Under the pieces are notes generated by a model that was given only the letters and a program-made list of their open reading frames with translations, ran no database searches and was not told the DNA's origin. Position numbers and translations under genes: made by a program. Shown piece after piece: positions 1 through 11,025 of a stretch of DNA of 64,000 bases. How positions within the stretch are numbered: position 1 is the first letter of the stretch; every line of letters starts with the position of its first letter. This stretch comes from Macrotrachela quadricornifera (lineage: Eukaryota > Rotifera > Eurotatoria > Philodinida > Philodinidae), in contig JAJEKB010001367.1 of the NCBI GenBank assembly GCA_022393335.1, positions 122,250 to 186,249 on the forward strand. Direction: 5' to 3'.

Positions 1-477
1 TGACTTCGGTTTTTTAATTTTACAAATGAATAGCATGACGGTAGTTTAGAAACATGATTTCTACGAGAAAGAGCTGAGCGAGTCTTTAGACGAGCGTTAC
101 TTGTGAAATAAGACAAATATTAAGTACTTAATATTATTTCGAAATTTATTTGCTTCTTATAAAATAAATATGATAAAAATAAAATTATTTTAATTATTTA
201 ATTTATTAAAGTAGTTTTTATCAATGTGACCATAAAAATAAATACGAATTTTATACCACTTATTCGTAATATACTTCAGTCTTATTTTATTCAATGAAAA
301 TAAAACACATTCAGTTTTTTTATTCCTTTTATCGCATGAATACACCAATTGTTTTTGTATTCCACATCCCGAAGAAAAAAAAACAGTTATGATAAAACTG
401 GAATTACTAAAGAGTTATATTTACTCATTAAATCAATTCAATGCATCACATTTTAACAATGATTAGTTCGAATAATA
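1..477. other. AT-rich non-coding stretch
   Basis: No gene, RNA or repeat could be recognised. It is the flank into which the Penelope-like element inserted; the left target-duplication copy begins at 478. Confidence 0.4.
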
Positions 478-489
478 TCTCCATTGATC
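478..489. repeat. Left target-site duplication of the Penelope-like element
   Basis: The 12-mer TCTCCATTGATC occurs here and again, in the same orientation, at 3552-3563. The two copies lie immediately outside the terminal repeats of the element, as expected for a target-site duplication. Confidence 0.7.
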
Positions 490-765
490 TTGAATTTTTT
501 TTAACAACTTTTCCTGAAATAGATTATTTCGGAAATCGAAGCCGCTTTCGTTAGACTATTTATTGATGCTAAATGAAAATCAGAAAATTTTACACATATT
601 TTTTATACATACAGTTATTCTTCTAGTGTTTTCTCTTTCTCATTCTTTCCTGTTTTCTTTTCTTTTCTATTATTGATAGGGTGGGTCGGGAACATGATAA
701 TAGCTGGTGGAACCGCCTCAATATTGTTATTTTCTTCCAACCCACTATTACTGTCTTACTCCCTC
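490..765 (+). repeat. PLE terminal repeat, left copy
   Basis: About 275 bp. It matches the reverse complement of 3275-3551, and its outer 200 bp match 3075-3290 in direct orientation. Shared landmarks are a stretch near TTTATTGATG, a TTTTCTTTTC pyrimidine tract and TTGATAGG. Confidence 0.75.
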
Positions 766-2760
766 TATGATGTTGCCGAATTTCGTTGTTTTTTTAGTAA
801 TGAGGTTCTTAATCATCTGTGATGTTTGGTATAACGCAGATGTCCATTGTTTGTCTATTTCAATATAATAATTTATGAATTTATTAGCTTTAGAATAAAT
901 TGCTTCTTTAATTCTTCTTTTCTTCCAATTAATTTCATTACCAATAGTAAAGGTCTTTTTAGTATCGAACATACATTGCAGTTTTTGTGTATGAAAATGT
1001 TGAACTATTTCAGAATTTCAATTTTTATGGTCCTCTTGAATTTTTCGCTAGTATTAATTTATTCTGTTCTGTAAGCCAATCTTAGTCTCACCATTGTATA
1101 TGGCTCCACAATTACATTCTAGTTGGTAAATATTTGGTCTCAATTTTGATTTGCTTAACTGAGTGCATGATGATTGTATCTTATTCTTATAAGAGAAGTA
1201 AATGTTTATTCTGTATTTCTCCAATTTTCTTCTTAAGGTTTCAATTTCAGGAACGTAAGGTAAATAAATCGAATATTCCATTTTAATTTTATCATTTTAT
1301 TGTTCTAGATTTGATGTATTAGGTGATTTTTTTACTGTTTTTTGAATTTGTCTTTTGATTTCAAATGATGGAAATTTCGAATTTTTCAATATGTGCTCTA
1401 CTGTGTTTGTTTATGGTTTGAATAATTCTACTTGTCATATTGTTTATAGTATTCTGCTTAATGATCTTATGATGACAAGAATGGTAATTAAGTAAACGAT
1501 CTGAAGCTGTTGCTTTTCTGATCCATCGAATGCTTATATTTTTATTGTCTCTTCTCGATAAGGTAAATATCAAAGAAATTGATTTTTTCGGATCTTTCAT
1601 ATTCACAAGTAAATCTGATTTTACTTTCTATAGAATTTAATTGTTGTAAATATTTTTCAATGTCATTCTTATTCGTTTTGGTGATCAATATCATATCATC
1701 AAAATATCTTCACAATTTGGACGGTAAGTTGATTTCCCTCATATGTGTTTGCATACACTCATTCATGTAAATATCTGCAAGTATTGGGGATAGAGGATTT
1801 CCAGTAGGAAGCTCTTGTTTTTGTCCATAGAATTTTCCATTGAAGGTGAAGAAGCTTTTGTTTAATGTTATTAATAATAGTTTTCTCGGGTCTTTCTTTG
1901 TTAATGATGATGCACAGAAATTTTTCACATCAAGACTTGCTAGTCTTTCATCAGGATGTGTCTTTATTTCAACTATTTCTTCTAGGAATTTTGATATATT
2001 TGATACAATGTTGGTAATGATATTCCTAGCACAAGTGATAATACGCATCGAACTACTTTGTTTATGAATTGTAGGTTGTCATCGTACTGTTGATAAATCA
2101 TCAATTGAGATCAATTCATATTTTGTTGTCTGAATTATTTTATTCGTTTGAAATAATTTATTAGTTAACTCGGCGATTTTCTTTTTTATATTTTTGGTCG
2201 GATCTTTGACTACTTTTTTATACGTATTAGAGACATTCAGCTTCTCTACTATTTTCTGGATATAATCATTGCGATTCGTAATAACTGTTTTTCCACCCTT
2301 ATCTGCTGAAACTACGATAATACTTTTCATTCTTTTCAATTCTTGTAATGCTTGCCTTTCATCTTTGATTAAGTTCTCTTGTTTTCTTTTTCTTAATTTT
2401 AAAATAAAGATGGAAATCTCGGAAATGGCAGCTTGTCTTATATGTTTTGGAGAAGAACTCATAAAATTTTCGGTGTTTGTGATGGTTTCTATGACATCGA
2501 TTGATTTCGACATGATTACAAATTTTGAACCTCTTTCTAATACTTGTTTCTGAGTTTTGGTCAACTGTATATCTGACATGTTAACTATATTTGATGTATC
2601 ATTCGTTCTTTCTGATTCTATGTTAAGCTGTTGTCTGAATTAATTCATTTATCTTCTTCTTATGATTTTTGATAATTTTATCTCTAATATTCTTGTCATT
2701 GTTGTTTATCTAAGCAAAATTTTGTTCAAGATTTTTTTCCTGATTATATTTCATCCTATA
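748..2760 (-). pseudogene. PLE reverse transcriptase / GIY-YIG endonuclease, broken ORF
   Basis: The coding body of the PLE is split into several minus-strand open stretches: 2579-2079, 2048-1710, about 1697-1361, 1281-1054 and 972-748. They concatenate in family order (RT fingers, palm, thumb, GIY-YIG, C-terminal tail). A TGA sits directly before RYFDDM, where the family usually has Trp, so it looks like a point mutation of TGG. At least three more stops lie downstream of GLQNRIN. Coding similarity (NNDKNIRDK) continues upstream to about 2700. The ORF could not make full-length protein without repair. Confidence 0.8.
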
Positions 2761-3074
2761 TATTTGTAATATCTTCTCCTATGTAATGATATCTACAATA
2801 TGTAATCTCAGATTCCTGTACATTGATTCAAGGATATTATTTCGTATTTCAATCATTGTACCATTAAGAAGTCGTTGATTTTTTGTTTATCATTGTGACA
2901 TTCTTTAAATGCATTCCTTATGAAATAAGATTAATTCTCTTGCAGTTGTTCAAGAATAAAATATGTTGTTCAATACTCATTTTTTTTTATATAATTATTC
3001 TAATTTTCGAGGAATTGTTGTACTTGTCTCTTCGTAGAGGTTGTTAAATATGATTTATTAAGGAAAGGTATTTT

Positions 3075-3551
3075 TATTGAATTTGTTTTAAACAACTCTT
3101 CCTGAAACAAATTATTTCGATTTTTGTGCCATTTCGAAGATCGAAGGCACCTTCTTCAGACTATTTATTGATGATAAATGAAAACTAGGACATTTTACAC
3201 CCACTTTTTATACATGTATTTATTTTTCTAGTGCTTTTTCTCTCTCACTCTTTCTTGTTTTCTTTTCCTCTCTATTATTGATAGTAAGTCAGCAGAAAAT
3301 AACCATAATAAGTCGCTTCTGCCAGTTATCACCGTTTTGCCGTCCCCTATCAATGATAGAAAAGAAAAGAAAACAAGAAAGAATGAGAAAGAGAAAGCAC
3401 TAGAAGAATAAATATGCATATAAAGTGTGTGTAAAATGTTCTGGTTTTCATTCACCATCAATAAACAGTCTGACGAAAGTGGCTTCGACCTTCAAAATGT
3501 CACAAAACTCGAAGTAATTTTTTCCAGGAGGAGTTGTTTAAAACAAATTAG
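3075..3551. repeat. PLE terminal repeats, inverted pair
   Basis: 3075-3290 and 3340-3551 are inverted copies of each other around a centre near 3315, giving a potential hairpin of about 200 bp per arm. The first is a direct copy of the left terminal repeat, the second an inverted copy. Confidence 0.75.
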
Positions 3552-3563
3552 TCTCCATTGATC
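3552..3563. repeat. Right target-site duplication of the Penelope-like element
   Basis: Second copy of TCTCCATTGATC (first at 478-489). Confidence 0.7.
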
Positions 3564-4282
3564 AAGAATAGATTTTAAAAAACTTCAATTAAATTATTTA
3601 ATATCTAGAAAAGGAGTTGCTTATAGATAAAGACATAAAAACAGTTTACTTTGAATTTATCTTCATTAACCGTTCAAGTCTGAAATTATTTTTATATAAA
3701 AAAAAGGACGGGGAACGATTGATAGGAAAATCAACACTGTAAACTTTATTGATTCAAGACTCTAGCTATATTAACAAAGCTAAAGAGCTCAGTGAATTAA
3801 GCATTTTTTTATGTTGAAACTTGATCTTTTAAAATAAATAATGACGAGTTCTGAAAATGATAAAGATCGAAAATGTCCCTCTCATCCTTTTTATTCTATA
3901 AAAACAATCGAGAACTCGAAGAATTACGAAAAACCAATAATTATAGAATGTATAGACAATCGTAACGCACAAATATCCTAAACGCAAGTCTCCATCCAAT
4001 TCATATCATTAAGTAACCAATAGACCGTATTTTTTAAGGTTAATCAGATTTCAAAAACTTAAGACACGAATTCGCATCACTCCGACGGTAAAGGTTAGTG
4101 TACTCTCTATCTTCAAACGTCTTAGTAAATTATGATCACAGGAATACTATTATATTGTTGAAGAAATAATTCATTAAATCATCTGTATTAACGAGTGACC
4201 CATAACGAAAGAGATTCTTCATATTTTCAAAAGTTTCCCTCTATTATCCTTTAGATTAAAGCATCGTTTTTTCAATCAAAAT

Positions 4283-4774
4283 ATAGCGCTTGAAATCATC
4301 TACAAAACTGTATATGATTAGACCTCGAAACTGTATTATCACTTACCGAGCCATACTAGAAAAACAAAATATATTAAAAGATGTAGCATGAAAAGCTTTA
4401 TAAATTGTATAAGACTGCTCATTTTATAGTCGCACTTTTGTTTTCAAAATGGACAAAACTTTAAGCAGTCAAATTTCGATCCTGAGGAGATAATGTCATT
4501 TTTGGTAGAATATCAATTCATTTTTTTTCTTATTTCATCTTTTGTAATTTGTTCTTTGTAAATCGTAGAGCATTTCATGCTGCATATTTTGCTTTTCTAA
4601 TAGAGCGAATTAATAGTGATAAAAAATGGAATGCAAAGCACGGGCATTCATTATGCCAAACCCGTTACTTTTTACAGCTTTTTGTGTGTCGTCATTTTCA
4701 TCCTTTTTCAAATATATCTAAAACAATTTTGAGATCTAATCATATATAATTTTGTAGAGAATTTCAAGCGCTAT
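4283..4774. mobile_element. Foldback/MITE-like element, about 490 bp
   Basis: Terminal inverted repeats of about 52 bp: 4283-4334 (begins ATAGCGCTTGAAAT) against the reverse complement of 4723-4774, with roughly eight mismatches. The interior shows no recognisable transposase; the 66-codon open frame at 4549-4749 has no family features. A clear target duplication was not seen. Confidence 0.6.
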
Positions 4775-7040
4775 CTTACAAATAAAAATATTGAACTAGT
4801 ACAAGAGATTATCAACACTGATCCATATTCAACTTATAATGATATTATCGTTGAGACATCCCCCTCTCTCTCTCTTTCATGGTACGATAGCACGAATTAT
4901 TCACGATTGTCTTAAGACAAAAAAATTACATCACGTTGGGTATTCCATCAACTAATTGATGAACAAAAGCAAGAAAGTGTTAAACTTTGTAGTGAGAATT
5001 TGACCAAATTTCGTAATGGTCACTGACGGCTATGTGATACTATAAAGATGATGAGATGTGGTTCTACTTTGGGTAGATTGGTCACCAGTCAAGAAATGCA
5101 AGCTGGATTAGTGAAAGTGAATCATCAACAACTATTCTTCGTCGAAGTAAATTTGAACCAAAAAATTTATTTTGTATATTCTTTAAATCAAATGGTACTA
5201 TTCTTATACATGTTATCGATAAGGACGACTATTTTAAATATTTAATAAAATAAAACTTTCTCTGTCTCTTTGTCTTTATATTATTTTTAACAATCTGGGA
5301 ACTTTTGGACAGACCTAAGCATATGTGCCACCTGTTGCTTTATATCTGCAGTAAATTTTATTTATTTAAAAGTATGTATGTTTTATATACTTTTAATATA
5401 CATATCAAAAAGTATAATAATAGAAAGAAAAAGAAAAAGCAATAAACAAATTATAATTATCATTCAATAAATGATCCTAAAATAACTATCTGAAAAAAGA
5501 TATAAATAATATTTGCCAAATGTATTTAATCTAACAAAAATAGATAAAATATTAAGATTAATCTTAAGAAATTTTCTTAAGTTAACGGAAAATTTTAAAC
5601 TTTAAATAAATAATTTTGAGAAATTTGTTAGATTCTACGTAACACAAATGATGTGATTATGCTTTAAGCATCATTTTTATATTTTAATAAAAGTGAAACT
5701 AATTTATCGGAAATTTATCCATTACAATGCATTATCATAAGTTAAAATACTATTTTGCCGTTTGAATAAGATGATGTTTTTCTTCAAACAAAATAGGATT
5801 TACCATAATTCCCATATGATACAATGCAATACTAATGGAATCTTATTCAACATTACTATGATTGAATATGACACGCATTAATAGATAAAAAAAAATGATT
5901 TAACAGTGATCAATTAGGTATTATATCAATATTGTTTTTGTTTAGTTAAACAGAAAACACGATAAATAATATTCATAGAAAGTTGATGATTTATTCTCGA
6001 TATTATTTGTTGCATTTGAAATATTCAAAAGAGTATTACACAATATGATACTAATTACTATTCAAATAATGTACACAGATTAACAAAAAAAAACCTCGAC
6101 ATTGCATACGATTGATTTTATTATATTTTTTGCTTAAATATGTTCATAAAAAAATCCTAATCAATAGCAAATTTTTTTTTGACTAAATTAATTATTAATA
6201 AATTCAATCATGTTAAGTAAATGTTCTATATTATTTATTCTTTCTAAAGTATATAAAGCATGAGTATTTTTAAAGAAATAAATAATTATATAAGAGGAAG
6301 TTAAGAATTAAAATTATTATTTGTGAATAAATATATTTCTCATATATACATTGTAAAAAAAAACCATTTTGTTTTAAGCGAACTTAAGAAGAAGAATAAT
6401 AAACTGGTAAATATCGCTCGTTTTGTTTTTTGTCAGTGATCCATTTTGTATTCTTTTTTTTTCTTTTCTTTTAGATAGAAAAAATAAAAAAAAAAAACAA
6501 TTGCAAATGATATTTTGTACGTATACTATCTGAATAAAAATGCATGATTAACATTTATTCAAGAACTTAATCCAAAAAAAGAAGAATCAATTAATTAAAA
6601 CAAAAAAGAAAAATATTTTATTTTATTATTTAATAACTTCATAGATCTAATAGAACCTTCTAAAAGATATTAAATTCTAAAAATCAATATTTGATCAAAC
6701 ATATTTATAGATAATAAATCAATCTAAAATAAATATCACATATATACGAAAAGAATCAATATAAAATAAAAAATTGTATTTGTCAAAATGACTTTTATAT
6801 GTGAAGAAAAAAAAAAAAAAGAAGAATATTAGTCGTTCGATTTAGCCTTAAGAGAGATAAGAAAAAAAAGTGTGCAGCTGGTTATACAGGTAAAATATTG
6901 ATTGCAATAGGCATAAAATAGTAAATATATTCCTTTCTTTTTTTTTTTTTCGTTCGGTTAACAGCTATGCTTCATCGAGTTTGATTCTACTTGTAATGAG
7001 GAATACATACATTACATCTAGTCACGTATTATAAGTTGAA
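4775..7040. other. AT-rich intergenic region upstream of the sodium pump
   Basis: Homopolymer-rich sequence with no convincing gene. A donor-like CAG|GTAAAA at about 6893 could end a 5' untranslated exon of the downstream pump gene, but no start codon precedes it in a usable frame. Confidence 0.35.
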
Positions 7041-7043
7041 ATT

Positions 7044-10000
7044 ATGGTATAAACATTGTATTATTTTTTTTGTTTTTTTTAAATTAAATATTTATTTAAA
7101 TATTTTTAGTTTCGCGATAGAAAACCAGCAGCACGAACTAATTTAGAAGCACTAAAACATGAAATTGATATAGTTCGTTTTAAATATAATTATTTTTATT
7201 TTATTATTATTATTATTTTTTTTTAAGGATGAACATAAAGTTCCAATAGGTGAAATTTATCGACGATATGGAACAAATCCTGCTATGGTTATTCAAATTT
7301 TTATTTTATTTTAATAATTTTTTGTTTTGTTTTATTTTAAAGGGTCTTTCAGAAGATCGAGCAGCTGTTCTTCTTGAACGAGATGGTCCAAATGATTTAA
7401 CACCAGCTCGTACAACTCCTGAAATAGTTCGATTAGCAAAAAATATGTTTGGTGGTTTTGCAATGTTATTATGGATGGGTGCTTTCCTTTGTTTTATTGC
7501 ACATTTTCTTGAATTATATACATTAGAAGATCCCCAATATGATAATGTATGTAATTTATCTTTAACAACAAAAAAATTTTATGTATTTAATTTTAATAGA
7601 TGTATTTAGGAATAGCATTAGCTAGTGTTATTATAATAACTGGATTTTTTTCTTATCATCAACAAGCTAAAAGTTCAAAAATAATGGAATCATTTAAATA
7701 TTTGGTCCCACAGGCAGGTATTATTTTAAATAAAATAATACAAATAAATTTTTGTTTTTATTTTTTTTTAGCAAGCATGTGTTGTACGACATGGAAGATC
7801 TCGAAATATAAATCCAGAAAAAATTGTTGTTGGAGGTTTGTTTTAATTATATTTAATAAAAAATAATGAAATAAAATTCTATTAGATATTGTTGAAATTC
7901 GTCGTGGTGATCGTATTCCAGCTGATATTCGTATAATTCGTGCACATGGTCTTAAAGTAGATAATTCATCATTAACAGGTGAATCTGAGCCACAATCTCG
8001 TGGAATTGAATATACAAATGAAGATCCATTAGAAACAAGAAATTTAGCTTATTTTGGTACATTTGCTGTTGAAGGTTATTTTATTTATTTTTAATTTTAT
8101 TTTATAATTAAATTAAAATATAGGTTCATGTATTGGAGTTGTTATTCGTACAGGTGATAAAACATTTATTGGACGAATTGCTAATTTAACAGCTGGTTTG
8201 TTTGTTTTTTTTTTATTAAAGAAAAGAATATTATTTTTAATATAAAATAAATTTTACTAGGTGTTCAACGTGGTAATACTCCATTAGCACTTGAAATAGA
8301 TTATTTTATTCGTATAATAACAATAATTGCTGTTGTTGTTGGTGTTATGTTTTGTATAGGTTCACTTTTTCTTGGTTATACATATGTTGAAGCCGTTGTT
8401 TTTCTTATTAGTATTATTGTTGCTCAAGTACCTGAAGGTAATTTATTAAAATTGTTAAAAATTTATTGAATTGAATGTTTATTCTTTTTTTTTTTTTGTT
8501 TAAAAGGTCTTCTAGCGACTGTAACTGTAAGTAAATTTAATTAAAAAAAAAGAAATATTTCTAATTAAAAATTTTCAAGGTTTGTTTAACATTAACTGCT
8601 CAAAGAATGGCACGAAGAAATTGTTTTGTAAAAAATTTAGAAGCTATTGAAACACTTGGTTCAACAACAGTTATTTGTGCTGATAAAACAGGAACATTAA
8701 CACAAAATCAAATGACTGTTGCACATATTTGGTTTGATAATCATATTATTGATGCTGATATTGTTGCTTTTCAAACACGTATTTAAAAGAAAAAAACATA
8801 AATTTTTTTTTAATTTTTTCTTTTGAATAATTTAGAATCAAATTATACAAAATTTTCTCAATGTTGGAAAGCATTAACACGAAGTGCTATGTTATGTAAT
8901 TCAGCTACATTTAAAGATGATCTAGATAATTTATCCAAACCAATTTTTCTTCGACAATGTGATGGTGATGCAAGTGAAACAGCAATACTTAAATGTATGG
9001 AAGCTGTTGTATGTTATTAAATTAAATTTTTATTTCTAAAAACTTTAAATAAAAAAATATTTAGATGAATGGTGTAGAAAATTATCGTTTAAATAATCCA
9101 AAAATTTGTGAAGTACAATTTTCATCATCAAATCGTTATCAATTTTCAATACATACAACAGATGATCATGATGATAGATATTTACTTGTAATGAAAGGTG
9201 CACCAGAAAAAATTCTTAAAAATTGTTCAACTATATTTATTGATGGTTGTGAAATTGAATTTAATGATTTTTGGAAAAAACAATATGAAAAAGCATTTAC
9301 AGAATTATGTAATTTTGGTGAACGTGTTATTGCATTTGCTGATTATCGTTTACCATTAGATCAATATCCACCTGGTTTTCCATTTGATTGTGATACAATT
9401 AATTTTCATGTTAATCCATATTTTGAAAATTATAATTTTCCAACAAATGGTCTTAGATTTTTAGGTTTAATTTCATTAATTGATCCACCACGTGTTAATG
9501 TTGCAGAAGCTGTTAAAAAATGTCGTACAGCTGGTATACGTTTATTTATGGTTACAGGAGATCATCCATTAACAGCTGCTGCTATTGCACGTGCAACTGG
9601 AATTTTAACAGATCATAAACCAACAGAAGAACTTATAGAAGATGTTTATAGTAAAAATAGTCGATCATGTGTTCTTCATGGAAATTTTTTAAAAACAATG
9701 AGTAAAGAACAATTAGATGATATTATTAAATATCATAAAGAAATTGTTTTTGCACGAACAAGTCCACAACAAAAATTAATTATTGTTGAAAGTTGTCAAA
9801 GATTAGGTGAAATTGTTGCTGTTACCGGTGATGGTGTTAATGATTCTCCAGCATTAAAAAAAGCTGATATTGGTATTGCTATGGGTATAACAGGATCAGA
9901 TGTTAGTAAACAAGCATCGGATATGATTTTACTTGATGATAATTTTGCATCAATTATAACTGGAATTGAACAAGGAAGAATTATATTTGATAATTTAAAA

Positions 10001-11025
10001 AAATCTATTTGTTATACATTATCATCAAAAATTCCTGAATTAGCACCTTTTCTTTTTTATATGATTTTTCAAATACCTTTACCACTTGGTAAATTTTTTT
10101 TCTTTTAAATTTAATTAAAATTTTGAAAACTTCTTTTTTTTTTTAGGTACAATTGCAATATTATGTATTGATTTAGGTACAGATATGTTACCAGCTATAT
10201 CATTAGCATATGAAAAAGCAGAATCAGATATAATGCAACGACCACCAAGAGATGCTAAACGAGAACATCTTGCAACAGATCGGTATTGTTTTCTAATTAA
10301 TTATTTCGTATTGATTTTTTTTTGTTTTTCGTAGACTAATTTCGATGAGTTATGGTCAATTGGGTATGATTCAAGCTGGTGGAGGATTTTTTGTTTATAG
10401 TATTGTTATGGCTGAAAATGGTTTTCTTCCATCGAGATTATTAGGATTAAGAAAATCATGGGATTCAAGATTAATTAATGATCTAGAAGATTCTTATGGA
10501 CAAGAATGGGTTAAATTTTTATATTTACATATAATTAAATAAGTAATTCTTTTATTTTATTTAGACTTATGAACAACGAAAAGCATTGGAAGATACTTGT
10601 CATACGGCTTTCTTTGTAACTGTAGTTATTGTTCAATGGACTGTTTTATTATGTTGTAAATCTCGACGAAATTCTCTTTTTCAACAAGGAATGTCGTATG
10701 TCATTTTTATTTATTAAATATATGAATTCTATTTGATTTTTTGTTTTGAAGAAATCAAGTTCTTAATCTAAGTATTATATTTGAAACTATGCTTGCTCTT
10801 ATTATTTCTTATACACCATATATTAATCGTGGTCTAATGATGTATCCATTGAAGTAAGTTTATTTTAATGAATTATTATATTTGATTAAATTTTTTTCTT
10901 TCAGATTACATTGGTGGTTTTTACCATTACCATTTACTTTGCTTGTTTTTATTTATGATGAATGGCGAAAATGGACAATTAGAAAATTTCCTGGTTCGAT
11001 TATCGATCAAGAAACTTCTTATTAA
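7044..11025 (+). CDS. Na+/K+-ATPase alpha subunit, divergent
   Basis: P2C-type ATPase that exchanges Na+ and K+ across the plasma membrane. Exons: 7044-7046, 7110-7172, 7228-7287, 7343-7546, 7600-7717, 7776-7835, 7886-8074, 8124-8195, 8261-8437, 8507-8526, 8580-8778, 8836-9008, 9065-10088, 10147-10282, 10335-10509, 10565-10695, 10752-10853, 10905-11025. The sum is 3027 nt, 1008 aa, the family length. Landmarks are TGES, DKTGTLT (phosphorylated Asp), [27 protein letters not shown], and SYGQ for beta-subunit contact. Oddities: M4 has AQVPEG (usually ANVPEG), M5 has SSKIPE (usually TSNIPE), M8 has QWTV (usually QWAD), M9 has FET (usually EET), and the phosphorylation motif is CADKTG, not CSDKTG. 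The start is inferred: an ATG directly before a donor at 7047 joins in frame. The lysine-rich N-terminal tail is nearly absent. Confidence 0.93.

Larger units (their letters stand above)
490..3551 (-). mobile_element. Penelope-like retroelement, decayed
   Basis: A Penelope-like element (PLE) read on the minus strand. Reading from high to low coordinates: an N-terminal region with SADKGGKTVI (about 2579-2079), palm motifs LASLDVKNF and LPTGNPLSPILADIYM (about 1930-1780), the catalytic YFDD box (about 1700), a thumb-like SCHHKI segment (about 1480), and a GIY-YIG endonuclease with ECNCGAIYNGETKIGLQNRI (about 1130-1060). Terminal repeats flank it: 490-765 is inverted relative to 3275-3551, and a further direct copy lies at 3075-3290, the pseudo-LTR layout known for PLEs. 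A 12-bp duplication flanks the whole. In-frame stops, including one just before YFDD and several after the GIY-YIG core, show it is inactive. Confidence 0.85.

Noticed and set aside
490..3551. Confident hammerhead ribozyme call in the PLE repeats
   Set aside because: Core words are present but no complete three-stem fold could be drawn; reported only as a lead.
5048..5245. 65-codon open frame
   Set aside because: Short, isolated and without coding character; chance length in this composition.
7714..7775. A GC-AG intron in the pump gene (donor after VPQ)
   Set aside because: A canonical GT-AG choice four bases further on with acceptor GCAAG gives an equally good protein (VPQAACVV) and keeps the phase, so no unusual intron is needed.
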